A stretch of 64,000 nt of DNA, taken from the NCBI GenBank assembly GCA_024529925.1, contig JAFEUB010001017.1, positions 533,501 through 597,500 of the forward strand, written 5' to 3'. Shown piece after piece: positions 25,201 to 35,256 of the stretch. Source of the DNA: Ophthalmolycus amberensis. Its lineage: Eukaryota; Chordata; Actinopteri; Perciformes; Zoarcidae. The notes beneath the pieces are model-generated. The model was not told where the DNA came from and did not search any database. It saw only the letters and a program-made list of their open reading frames with translations. How positions within the stretch are numbered: position 1 is the first letter of the stretch; each line of letters opens with the position of its first letter. The translations under genes and the position numbers were made by a program.

Positions 25201-28200
25201 AGAACATTTTTGGCTGATATTTTGCTTAATCAATTATTTAAAATATGAATCAATTATCAAAATGGTTGTCAATTCGTTTTCTGTTGATACACTAATCAAT
25301 CAGTCAATTAATCGATTACTTGTTCCAGTACTATAGTTACATCATCCTACTGCGATAACTGTTGTGCTGATGTACATTACATATATCGAAGGCTGCAACC
25401 AATGATTTTTTTATATGACTGATTAATATGTGGCTTATTTTTTTAATTAATCGAATAGTTGTGTCGTAAAATGGCATAAAAAGTGAAAATGTTGATCACA
25501 GAGTCTAATTAGGTGTCTTTCACCTGCAATAACCAATTATTTTGGCCACTTGGGGGCAGCGGCAACTAGTTCAAATACAAACACAACATTAACAGTTACA
25601 GAGCAACATTATCATTCATTTTTTAGTTGTGTTTGTGGCTCTGTTTTTGTTCTCGAGTCAATGAGCTGAAACTGATTGTAAAGCTCTCTGTAGAATTCTC
25701 TGTAGGTTCATCCCTACGAGTGACTCCCTTCACATTGTAACATTGTTTATATTATTATTATAAAAACGGATTATAGATGCCTTAAATGCATAAAATCCAA
25801 GGATATTCAATTTACAATGATAACACTACAACTACCTTTGACACTACTGACAGAGCTACTAATGCAACAACGTCCACAAGGCTGTTTCAGCAGCTGCTTA
25901 CTTTGACAACAACCACCAGTGCTACGTTTCCATTCTTACAATGATAATAAAGATATTTTCATAATAATAAAGATGTCCTACCTGATGGACAGGGTGTGTA
26001 GGAAGACTGTCTTCCCGTGGTACGAGCAGAGGTGATCCAGCTCTTTGGGGAAACGTTGTTTCAGGCCTTCAATCAGAGACTTGAGGAGCATCAAGCACTG
26101 TTCACTACCAGAGACAAGATGAAATTGTTTCTTGTAAAAGGGCTCCAAGAAAAATGTTTTATTCCAAATTTATATGTCTTCCTTTTTTGAAATCGGGACA
26201 CCGAAAACGTCTTCAGTTAGAGGCTGTTATGGTGGCCTTCTTCAAATCTCTTAACCATTTGTCCATTTATTAAGTTATTGTTGACCCTATATACAGTATT
26301 GACTGCTTTTTTGAAGAAGTACATTATCTTTAATACCGTCCCCTTCATGAAGTGTTCATAAGTAGTAAATAATAGTTTTTATTGATTAGCCATCAATCAT
26401 GTATTAAAGATTTAATCGGTTATAAACCATTTTGTAAGAACACATTCGGTGGTCGCCAGGGTTTGGGTCAGTTTGATAATAACGCAGTTATTCATGTTGG
26501 TAATAACGTTAAAATTTGACTTCTGGTTTCTGTACATATTTGGAGCTGAAAAGATTCAACTCCAGCTGAGGTGGAAGAAGTGCTCAGTCTCAGATCTTTT
26601 ACTCAGTAAAAGTACCAAAATGTAAAAATACTTCATTACAAGTAAAAGTCCTTCAAATAAAAGTTAAAGTTAAAATTACACTAAATTCACTTACCCTGTG
26701 ACCAACCCTGTATCCTAAAAATTACGTTCTCCCGAAACTAAAATGCATTCTCAATTACGTTTGACCATAAACGTATTTTCTCCCTGATTATGTTTGTGTT
26801 TGACGGATTACAAAATACGTTTCAAATCAGCATTTTAACACTAACCTTTTTTCCCCTCTCCTCCCTATTATGCGGTCAGAATACTACCGCAACACGCCGC
26901 CTGTCTCCGGCAGAAATGCGCTGATCCACGCACGGGGGGGACGTGGTTATGGTTAGGGTAAGAGTAAGGACAGGGTTAGGGTTGGTAAATAAAGGCAAGG
27001 CAGATCACAGAAAAATAATAAAGAGCAGAGTATGGCAAAGATATGTATTTGTAATCCGTCAAACACAAACGTAATCAGGGAGAAAATATGTTTCAGGGAG
27101 AAAATACGTTTATGGTCAAACGTAATTGAGAATGCATTTTAGTTTCGGGGGAACGTAATTTTTAGGAGATAGGGCTCCTGTGACTGATATGATAAATGAC
27201 AATATTAATACTGATGCATCTACATGTAAGAAGCACAGATACAGTTGTAGCTGGCTGAGTTAGGTAGTGTAGTCCAGTGGTTCCCAACCTAGGGTTCGGG
27301 CCCCTCTAAAGGGTCACAAGCTAAATGTGGGGAGTTGTGAGATAAGTGATGGGAGAGTAGACAAGGAAAAAAATCAAGTTATGATACACAAATGTATGCA
27401 ATTGTTCTTATACAGAACAAACCTTATACAGTTATTTCAACTGTAAACGAATCACAGACACCTGAAACATTAGACTGAGGTTTTCTTTTTAGGTCAGAAG
27501 TCAAAATGGTTGGAAACCACTGGAGGAATCTTTAACAAAGTAATGTGTTTCATTACATACAACCAGAAAAGTAACAAATACTAATAAAAGTAGTAAAAAG
27601 TACAATATTTCCCAGCAGAAGTGTAATGAAGAAGAAAATGGAAATACTTTAGTAAACTACAAGTACCTCAAATTTGTACTTAAGTACAGTACTTGAGTAA
27701 ATTTACTGAGTTCTTACTCCACCACTGCCTCCAGAGATAAACCACTGTCTTTGGAGCTCCACCAACTTCATGTCAGGAAGTTTTGCACGTTTGACATTGA
27801 CATCCTCTACGGATAAAGTACCGTCTTGCTTCTGTCACAGTCATCGTTGTTCAAATACAACAAAAACAGACGGACGTTTCTCTCACCTTTAGCTTCCTCA
27901 CTGAGGTTTCGTCCTTTGAGCCTCTTCGGTACGAAGAAACACGGCAAACTTTTGTTTTCTTGGCGAACCTTCTTTCCCAGCCAGTTGTCCACATCTGGAC
28001 CGTTGCGGACAGCGAGCGGCCAGCCCTGAGAGGAGTGAACCTCCGTACAGCAACAAGTGTTACATTAAGTACAATACTGCCGTCACTACTACCCTTACGT
28101 CTACTACCTACCTCTGACAATACATTAGTACATAGAACCCTCACTAGTATTCCTTCAACTACCATTACTACTACTGCCTTTACAATTATGACTTTTAATG

Positions 28201-28781
28201 CTACAATAGGTGGAAGATGTATATCTTTTACTTTGGTAAGATAATGTAAAAACTGCAAGTATTTTAAAAGCAAACATATACACAAGTATTATCCAGTAAG
28301 TACTTTCTGGCGGAAAGTACATTTACTCAAGTACTATACTTAAGTACAATTTTGAGGTACTTTGAGGTCCATTTTATGTTACTTTATACTTCTACTCTGC
28401 TACATTTCAGAGGCAAATATTGTACTATTTCGGAGCTTGACTCATACAAGATAAGGAATTACGATATGAATTAGGAGATTAGATGGGATACAACAGACAT
28501 GTTGTGTGTGTGTGTGTGTATTATCATATATCAATGCATTTGGTCTGTTTTTTCCCTCTCATTTCCTAATTCATATCAATCTGAGATCCGATGATTTGAT
28601 CTGTCCAGATTTACACTAGTCCTCCTGATTAAAAAAATCTAAATGATTACCTCCAGAGCAGGAACCAGGTCCACAGAGATCAACTCGTCACTGCAGATTT
28701 CATTCCTGCACAGAGACAAAGTCACAGCCGGCGAGTGAAGTCGCTTCCTGTTCATCTCCCAGCGAAAGTCTTCATCAGGCA
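22250..28781 (-). CDS. cgas: cGAS-like Mab-21 nucleotidyltransferase gene with C-terminal tail anchor, interrupted by a hAT element
   Basis: Firm exons in transcription order: 28781-28651, 28025-27887, 26104-25982, and a last exon 24916-24665 plus 22388-22250 now split by a transposon. Phases agree throughout. Matches to cGAS: SPAVTL, then ISVDLVPALE (third catalytic Asp), GWPLAV, VDNWLGKKVRQ, FFVPKR, CLMLLKSLIEGLKQRF, LCSYHGKTVFLHTLS, FDDSMWARQQLPACFLHLL and LPHFFAPNCNLFSPALFPRR. Next to eef1a1 and slc17a5, as in human 6q13, supports cGAS. cGAS makes cyclic GMP-AMP on sensing DNA and signals through STING. Oddities: the exon with the G-S and E-x-D motifs is not found, the zinc thumb (H-x5-CC-x6-C) is not found, and the restored C-terminus ends in a roughly 20-residue hydrophobic segment (FMYTLVLLFAVAVVCVLL). 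Phase-compatible but weak extra exons are 28983-28962 and 27806-27743. It may be a cGAS paralogue or a decaying gene. Confidence 0.75.
22389..24656. mobile_element. hAT-type non-autonomous transposon inserted in the last exon of the cGAS-like gene
   Basis: The left end starts CAGTGGTGTATAAAGTACTC and the right end, reverse-complemented, starts CAGTGGTGTATAGTAACG, giving a shared 13-bp terminus CAGTGGTGTATAA/G followed by looser similarity. It is flanked by the exact 8-bp duplication CTCCTGAA (22381-22388 and 24657-24664). CAGTGG-type ends plus 8-bp duplications are diagnostic of hAT elements. No transposase frame is seen in its 2,268 bp, so it would depend on an autonomous relative. Subterminal regions are full of AAGTA/AGTAAAAGTA motifs. 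Confidence 0.9.
23641..23717. repeat. 20-bp tandem repeat inside the hAT element
   Basis: About four copies of a 20-bp unit TGCCACAAGC + TGCCGCTGAC. The repeat produces a spurious minus-strand frame rich in LWQSAAACGS. Confidence 0.85.
26707..27177. mobile_element. Foldback element with long terminal inverted repeats
   Basis: The left arm from CTGTATCCTAAAAATTACG through CGGATTACAAAATACG is matched, inverted, by the right arm ending CGTAATTTTTAGGAGATAGG. The arms are over 100 bp each, nearly identical apart from a short duplication in the right arm. The interior is short and non-coding. Confidence 0.8.
27275..27522. mobile_element. hAT-like MITE, CAGTGGTTCCCAACC family
   Basis: Starts CAGTGGTTCCCAACC and ends GGTTGGAAACCACTG, a near-perfect 15-bp inverted repeat. 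Related right ends occur at about 54,180-54,212 and 54,365-54,400. Confidence 0.75.
28282..28450. repeat. Dispersed fish repeat, copy 3
   Basis: Shares ACTTTATACTTCTACT, CTACATTTCAGAGGCAA and GTACTTTGAGG with copies at 4,372 and 3,027. It lies in the intron between two cGAS-like exons. Confidence 0.5.
28503..28519. repeat. (TG)n microsatellite
   Basis: Short TG run in the same intron. Confidence 0.8.
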
Positions 28782-29025
28782 CTGGAAACATGGGAACGTG
28801 AACACAGACAGTTATCCAGGTTCCCAAAGTAGGACGGAGGTCCACAACGTCTTCAGAAGTGTAGAAAATGAGTCCTGATAACTCGAACTCCAACAGAAAT
28901 AGAGAGAAACCAGATGATTGTCACAACAACAACAGCAACAGAGGAGAGGTAATGATCAGACCTTTGTAGGTCTTGACTAGAACCTCGGCCATTCAGGATT
29001 TGAAACACTTATTTCTTAGAGTGTC

Positions 29026-29171
29026 GATAGATAGACAGGCAGACGGACAGATAGATAGATAGACAAACAGATGATAGATAGATAGGTAGATAGATCGACA
29101 GATGGATAGATAGACGGATAGACAGATAGACAGAGAGATAGATAGACAGAGAGATAGATAGATAGACAGAG

Positions 29172-29218
<47 letters not shown>

Positions 29219-29259
29219 CAGAGAGATAGATCGATAGACAGAGAGATAGATAGACAGAC

Positions 29260-29302
<43 letters not shown>

Positions 29303-29339
29303 GAGATAGATCGATAGACAGAGAGATAGATAGACAGAC

Positions 29340-29374
<35 letters not shown>

Positions 29375-29511
29375 CAGAGAGATAGATAGATAGATAGACA
29401 GAGAGATAGATAGATAGACAGAGAGATAGATAGATAGACAGATAGATAGACAGATAGATAGATAGATAGATAGATAGACAGATAGACAGACAGATAGATA
29501 GACAGATAGAC

Positions 29512-29543
<32 letters not shown>

Positions 29544-29576
29544 GATAGATAGATAGATAGATAGATAGATGATAGG

Positions 29577-29608
<32 letters not shown>

Positions 29609-29640
29609 CAGAGAGATAGATAGATCGATCGATCGATCGA
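29026..29640. repeat. GATA/GACA satellite (Bkm-like), main block
   Basis: About 600 bp of GATA with interspersed GACA and GAGA units and GATCGATC near the right end. Being in tetranucleotide register, it opens a long spurious minus-strand frame of SIYLS repeats, which is not a gene. GATA/GACA mixtures are the Bkm class. Confidence 0.95.
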
Positions 29641-31234
29641 TAGTAGTGATGTTACGAGATGTGCCGACGCTTCGAAGCGTGTGTCGAGTAATGGAGGGGG
29701 CGTTTCCTCGAAGCGCGTATCGAGGCTTGCTTCATTTAGGGGAGGAGCCAGAAATGATGACCTCCGAAGCCTCGCTGCCCGGCTGTACCACGTGACTGCT
29801 TCGGGAAGTGGTTGAGATTTTGCCGGGAGGTTTGACAGCAATATAAACCCCTCAGGCTCCATTCAAAATGTGGGTTGTTGGTGGAGAGTTGCGGTCAGTT
29901 GAGAGTTTGGATAGCGTTTATATAGTTTGGAGAGTTTAGAGAGAGAGAGATAGTTTGGAGAGTGAGGAGAGAAGGATAGGTGATAAGATGGAGCCAGCTA
30001 GGAAGAGGAGGATTTCCCCTGTGTGGGAACACTTTGATTTGATAACTCCTAATAAGGTAAGCTAAATCTAACTCTATTTCAGACACATTAGGTTTGCTTA
30101 TCAAGAACTGTATTTTTCACAGTTTCTTATTTTATTCAAAGGTGAGGTGTTTATTGTGCTCCAAGGAGTTGGGGTACAATAACACCTCATCCATGCTAAG
30201 GCATTACCTTATGCATGAGAATGAGGAAACTGGAGCTTCACCCAGCCATGGTAAGTCATTACAATATTACAAATGCACCATCACAATTTTTCCCTGTTCA
30301 CTTTTGTTTATTGTGCAAATAAAGACAGGTAACAGACACTGTATTTATTCTCTTTTAACCAGCCACCAGAAAACAAGAGCTGGATGAAGCCCTCGTCTCC
30401 ATGATAGTGAAGGACACACAGCCCTTCAGTATTGTGGATGATGTTGGATTCAGGGCATTTGTGTCCAAACTGGATCCTAATTATGTTATCCCTACAAGGC
30501 AGGTATGTATGGGTGCATGCATGAAACAAATGAGTACTTTATTGTGTCTCACAGTTCAGCACTATATATTTTTTCCTTTAGGCTCTGAAGGCCATGGTGG
30601 AGGCCAAGTATGAGTCAGCTAAGGAGAAGGCTAAGGCTAAAGTGGAAAAGGTGGCTGCTGTTAGCCTTACTTCTGTATCAAAATTTATATAGACTTGCTC
30701 TTGCGTTTTTGTGCACGCCAGCATCTTCTGTACCCTGTGAAAGGGTGTTTTCAAAGGCCGGAGAGGTTGTGTCAAAAAAAAGGAATCGTTTAAAACCAAA
30801 AACTGTTGAGCATATTCAGTCCCATCTTCCTAGTGCCACAAGCACTTTCACTGTCCTCTGCCTGCTTAAGCCCATGCCATTTTCCTAAAGTGACATAATA
30901 ACATTATTACACAACCTGCCATATCATATACTACCATTTTGGGAAAATTTACACAGAATACATTCAAAAAATATTTTATTATGCACGTGTGATAATTTAT
31001 GTACAGAAATTATTTGGTCATACATTTTTGTAATTCATAGTCATTCCCAACAGCCACAACAGACACAAAAATGCAATGCATCACATTATGTGGTTCAGAT
31101 ACAGCTGCCTGTGATTATACACTTGGCCAGTAGGTGGTTTCGTGTGCACATGAAGCTTCGAGAAATGAACCCTTTCTCGAACCAATTGGCTGAAGTGGTT
31201 CGATGCCTCATGAGGCTTCATCTCGCCATCACTA
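29641..31234 (+). mobile_element. Internally deleted hAT (ZBED-type) transposon nested in the GATA satellite
   Basis: The left end TAGTGATGTTACGAGATG and the right end ATCTCGCCATCACTA form imperfect inverted repeats, and both sides abut GATA satellite. Inside is a broken transposase gene. The target duplication cannot be resolved because the flanks are themselves GATAG repeats. The 1.59-kb length and the missing catalytic core make it a non-autonomous deletion derivative. Confidence 0.85.
29988..30887 (+). pseudogene. Deleted hAT/ZBED transposase
   Basis: Spliced exons can be traced: 29988-30056 (ATG, then RRISPVWEHFDL), 30142-30250 (VRCLLCSKELGYNN, LRHYLMHENEE), 30363-30502, and 30582 onward. 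The first two encode a BED zinc finger (W/F pair, CxxC, HxxxH). At about 30,690 the frame ends at TAG, and in another frame comes LALAFLCTPASSVPCERVFS then KAGEVVSKKRNRLKP, the C-terminal hAT dimerisation domain. The central RNase-H-like catalytic region is gone, with a frame break at the junction. It cannot be an active transposase, though the BED part could still be expressed. Confidence 0.85.
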
Positions 31235-31290
31235 GTAGATAGATAGATAGACAGACACAGAGACAGATAGATAGATAGACGGATGGATAG
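31235..31290. repeat. GATA/GACA satellite, middle block
   Basis: Continuation of the GATA/GACA array between the hAT element and the LTR-like element. Confidence 0.9.
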
Positions 31291-31946
31291 TGTGACAAAG
31301 TGGGTGAGAACACACCATTTGTCCCATAGTGTATTCGTCTATAAATCTGACCATGCTTGTCAAATTGTTTGCTTACCATACCCACCATGTGTTCCAGAGG
31401 CTAAAGGGGGAGGCACCCATCCATTTCCTCTTTTTATACACTGGATGATGTCATCTGTGATGTCATTGGGTCAGACCAAGTATGGGGGGGAAAAGTAGAG
31501 TATGTACCGGTAGAGGTGTAGGTGGGTTATGAGTTGTTTTACATTGTTATTAGTGTATAGCAAAATGTAAACCATAAACAAGTGTGGGCTATCTAAAGGG
31601 GTGCTGTAAATTATAAGTTTTGTCTGTTAACTAGTGAGTCAGTAATTGGTGTCACCTGCACTCATGGTAGGAACTATATCCTGCTGATAGGAGGCTCTAT
31701 ATAAGGAGAGGACTGTGACTGAACAGGAGAGGGAAGACCAGTAGCGGTGTGCACGTGATTATGTTACTGGAAGATGAGTTAAGGGTTATTCAATTAAGCT
31801 AAGTTAAATGTTTGGTTTGTTTGTATATATGTTTGGTAACACGTGTCGCAGGGCACTTTTTATAAATAAAACACCTTTGGATATTGGAACAAAGTCTCTC
31901 GTGTCTGCCTCCTACCACTTCAGAAGCCACTCAGGTCAGGTTTCAC
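31291..31946 (+). mobile_element. Solo-LTR-like element nested in the GATA satellite
   Basis: Starts TGTGAC and ends GTTTCAC. It has a TATATAAGG box near 31,699 and an AATAAAACACC poly(A) signal near 31,866, the promoter-then-poly(A) order expected of an LTR. Both sides carry GATAG, which would be a 5-bp target duplication but is also the satellite unit. No internal retroviral or Gypsy/Copia genes and no second LTR are present. The family is not recognised. Confidence 0.6.
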
Positions 31947-32092
31947 GATAGATAGATAGATAGAAAGACGGATGGATGGATAGAAAGACGGATGGATGGA
32001 TAGACGGATAGACGGACAGACGGACAGACAGACAGAGAGACAGAGACAGATAGATAGATGGATAGATGGATAGACGGATAGATAGATAGAAT
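31947..32092. repeat. GATA/GACA/GACG satellite, right block
   Basis: Remaining part of the array, with more GACG and GGAT variants. Confidence 0.9.
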
Positions 32093-32120
32093 ATCCTCAT
32101 ATTACAGTGGTTTAACTCAC

Positions 32121-32249
32121 CTGTGTTTGAGAAGCTTCTGTTGCAGATAGAAATGATCGCTCCTGTGTGTCTTTCCTACTCTTCAGCTCTCCAGTATCTT
32201 TCCTTTCACGTTCACTTTCCATGGAATGTAATCTGAGGATGACGCTCAT
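32121..32249 (-). CDS. Possible 5' coding exon of the cGAS-like gene
   Basis: An open 43-codon segment from ATG 32249-32247 to a strong CAG|GTGAGT donor. It is highly charged and polar (MESERERKDTGELKSRKDT in its middle). It lies just upstream of the cGAS-like exons on the same strand, and its end phase (0) is compatible with the small candidate exon at 28983-28962. cGAS N-termini are charged and poorly conserved, so similarity cannot confirm it. It might belong to another transcript. Confidence 0.35.
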
Positions 32250-32620
32250 TTTACAACGACTTAAAAAGGTTAATTCGTGCCAGTTTTACAGTTCCACCCA
32301 TTAATAATGACACTGCCAGGTGATAAACAGTTTGTTGCACATTGGGCCTAGTTTAACCAGTGTTTCTGTGTCACATTGTAACAAGGCGCACCTTGTTTAG
32401 GTTACGTATTATAATCTTATAATGACGTAACAAGTTCTTGAATTTGCATGTAAATTACAAACTATATACTTTTATGAAGATAATCCTCTTAGAATCTGCA
32501 GAAGAAAATAAGAATTGACGAACTTTATTGGAGTATAGCCTAAAAAGTGCTCCACCGTGTGTTAAGAAGTCAAAATTGACACCTGAGAATTATAAAAAAG
32601 TAGGCCTATATCAACATCAT
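32250..32620. other. Intergenic sequence
   Basis: No gene or recognisable repeat seen. It may include the promoter of the cGAS-like gene, but no clear TATA or CpG island is visible. Confidence 0.35.
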
Positions 32621-32626
32621 AAAACG

Positions 32627-33800
32627 CCAATAATAATAATAACTTTATTTATATAGCACCTTTAAAAACAGAGTTTACAGACAAAGCAGCAAAAGCAAGG
32701 CAATAATATCAACAACAGAAAGCTCAGTGAGACAGTTGATGCGACAAAAAAAATAAAATAATAAGTAAAATCATTTAGTAAAATCAACAAATAAAAGAGA
32801 AAAGCAACGGCATCACATAAAAGCCAGTCTGTAAAAATGTGTTTTAAGAAGTGATTTAAAAGAGATTACTGATTTTGAAAGCCTCATCTCCTCAGGCAGC
32901 TCGTTCCAAAGCCGAGGGGCCCTGATGGCAAAGGCACGGTCAGGAGGGCCCCACCCGAGGATCTGAGGCTGCGAGCTGGCTCATAGGGGTCAACATGTCC
33001 TCTATATATGTTGGGGCCAGACCCATAAGTGTTTTAAAAGTGATCAGTAAAATCTTAAAATCAATTCTAAAACAAACAGGGAGCCAGTGGAGAGAAGCCA
33101 GGATTGGGGTGATGTGATGTCGTCTTTTAGAACCAGTGAGAAGCGGAGCTTCTGCGTTGTGAACTAGTTGGAGGCGAGAGAGTGACTTTAGGTTGATGCC
33201 AGAGAGAAGGCAGTTAGTAGTCGAGTCTTGAAAAGATGAATGCATGAATGACTTTTTCCAGGTCAGGGGGAGAGAGCATTCTTTTGATTTTGGCAATGGT
33301 TCTTATTTGAAGAAAACAGGACTGGATAAATTTTGTGATTTGTGGTTTGAAGCTTAAATCTCAATCAAAAACTACTCCATTTCTGGCAGTGGACTTTATA
33401 TTAACGGAGAGGGGGCCAGGGGCACTTTTAATGGGAGAGATATAGGGTTTGGGGGACGAAACATTATGATTTCTGATTTTGAGTTATTGAGTTGAAGAAA
33501 ATGTTGTGCCATCCAACAGTTGATGTCATTAAGACAGTCTAAAATAGCAGCTAGGCTTCTGGGGTCATCAGGTCTCAAGGGAAGGTATATCTGTGTGTCA
33601 TCTGCGTAGCAATGAAAAGAGACATTGTGACGTTGGATGATTTGACCAAGTGTGAGCATATGGAAAATAAAATTGGACCTTGGGGTACACCACAGGTAAT
33701 GTGAGCTGTAAAAGATGAGAATACCTATGGTGACCGAGTGGGTTCTATCTAAAAGGTAAGAATAAAACCAACTAGTGCGGCGTCCTGATACAGTCCCACA
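32627..33800 (-). mobile_element. 5'-truncated L2-like LINE fragment
   Basis: On the minus strand the reverse transcriptase can be followed with breaks: LLDRTHSVTIG, CGVPQGPILF, CYADDTQIYLPLRP (the YADD catalytic core), then HHITPILASLHWLPVCFRID. The 3' end is TATAAATAAAGTTATT followed by a TTA-type tail (32,627-32,641). The order and motifs fit fish L2-like LINEs. Several frameshifts and stops make it inactive. Confidence 0.85.
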
Positions 33801-33819
33801 GCCAAGTCATCACACACAA

Positions 33820-34200
33820 GCTAACGTCAGCATGCCAATGTTAAGTAGTTGTAATGTTTAACATATCCACCAACTAAGTAATGTTAACATGCTAACGTTG
33901 GCTAATTAACACAAAACCCAGAGTGCAACTGATGTTGATGGGAATCACATTATTTTTGTCGACCTTTGGTCATAAACCAAAGTGTACCTATTTGGACCTC
34001 ATAGTGGCGCTAGAGGAAATCAAGTATCACCAAAGACAGTTGGATTTATCTATCGGCACCGTGAATATCAACATCTAATGTCATGGCTGTTCATGCAAAA
34101 GCTGTCAAGATATTTCTGTCTCAACCAAACTGGTGACTAACAGACCAACATATCCATCCACAGACAAGTAAGTAGAAGTTTTAAGTCCCTCAGAGGATCA
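33820..34200. repeat. Dispersed repeat with 'TGGCGCTAGAGGAAA' core
   Basis: Contains GTTAACATGCTAACG, ATAGTGGCGCTAGAGG, AAGTATCACCAAAGACAG and TGTCAAGATATTTCTGTCTC. A diverged relative lies at 53,385-53,560 (GGTGGCACTAGAGGAAA, GTTGAGATATTTCAGTCTG). Non-coding family of unknown class. Confidence 0.55.
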
Positions 34201-34525
34201 TCGTGCTGCAGGAGTGAGTCCTAAAACCTGGAAATCAGTCAGCATTTGTGCACTCGCTGTACCCTCGTCTCAAAGCCAATTTGTTTTTGGTTAGATGCCT
34301 GATATATGGTGTGTGGTTAACACAAGCTGAAGAGATTTTAATGTTTTGTTCTATGACAGAAAATATGAGAGTAGTGTCCATCTTTAAAATGAGAAATGTC
34401 ATCATGGCGACTAGTGCGCCTTTAGAGCCTTGGTGTAGTTCATAGCCCGACGTCAGCTTTTTACTTCTAGAGATTGCATTTACGATTAACAAAATCATGA
34501 AAGTAGTCTTCATTTGTGAAACGTT

Positions 34526-34598
34526 TGAAGCACTTTGAATTACCTTGTTGTTGAAATGTGCTATACAAATAAACTTGCCTTGCCTTGCCTTGCCTTGA
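34526..34598 (+). mobile_element. SINE or LINE 3' tail fragment
   Basis: The stretch from GAAGCACTTTGAATTACC through ATACAAATAAACTTGCC is the same as the LINE 3' tail at 60,775-60,834. Here it ends in four TTGCC units. It is a very short retroposed tail with no coding part. Confidence 0.75.
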
Positions 34599-35074
34599 AT
34601 ATCATTCACTTTTGTTTAACACAGAGCTTATTTTCTGCAATAATCAAAAAAATCCCATAGTCGTTTCGCTGAGGAAGCCAGTTCAATGCTTACTTCTGGG
34701 GTTGGCCTACAAAAATACGTCAGCCCTGCAGCACTCTATTCGCCTATTACTTAAAACCCGTCTTCCCCAGTTCAGAGTTGGTATGAGGAACTTTTAAAGG
34801 TAATCATGCCTCTGGTGTCATGATTAGCTCTGAACTCAATGTTAGTTGACTTAAATGTTTTGGTATTCTGGAAACTGTGTTTCTTTTTTGAAATCCCCAC
34901 CCAAGACATTGCAGTGGAAACTTGAGTACCCAGAGTACCCCAGAGTTGAATATTTATGTCATCCTTCAGATCAGACATTTTGCAAAATGACTACATGATT
35001 ACAAAAAAAGGATGCTGGATATTTAAAAGTTGTGAAACAAGAAAAGAAACATCTTCAACAGGCATGTTTAAGAT

Positions 35075-35090
35075 TTTTTATTATTCTGCT
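35075..35090 (-). terminator. eef1a1: eef1a1 copy A poly(A) signal
   Basis: On the minus strand GAATAATAAAAAATC, containing AATAAA, about 170-180 bp past the stop codon. Confidence 0.65.
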
Positions 35091-35256
35091 TTTAACCTAA
35101 TTCGTTTCAACAGTTTTCTCTAAAAAGCCAAAACCCTCTTTTCCGGCGGAAAGTTTTCCGATGGCTTTTAATAATCATAAGCCAGAAGACGGCGTTGGGA
35201 TGAAGACGGGATGGCTGCTGAGACGTGACTTTTTGTTGGACGTCTGGCATGAGAAT

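Larger units (their letters stand above)
26569..27727. mobile_element. Composite MITE-like block in cGAS-like intron
   Basis: The left edge reads CAGCTGAGGTGGAAGAAGTG and the right edge, reverse-complemented, reads CAGTGGTGGAGTAAGAACTC, both leading into ACTTAAGTA/AGTAAAAGTA motifs. This looks like one old hAT-related MITE opened up by two later insertions (26,707-27,177 and 27,275-27,522). No clean 8-bp duplication was found, so the boundaries are tentative. Confidence 0.5.

Noticed and set aside
27743..27806. Candidate 64-nt cGAS-like exon
   Set aside because: Phases fit both neighbours, but the donor (GTTTAT) is weak and the peptide lacks the expected W-R-S-F-S and zinc-thumb residues. 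Kept only as a remark.
28962..28983. Candidate 22-nt cGAS-like exon (VLVKTYK)
   Set aside because: Phase-compatible and plausible as the helix before SPAVTL, but too short to support alone.
28993..29862. Long minus-strand open frame of repeated SIYLS residues
   Set aside because: It is the direct read-out of the GATA/GACA satellite and has no independent coding signal.
29636..31240. Exact 8-bp target duplication for the ZBED-type hAT
   Set aside because: Both flanks are GATAG satellite, so a duplication cannot be told from the repeat itself.
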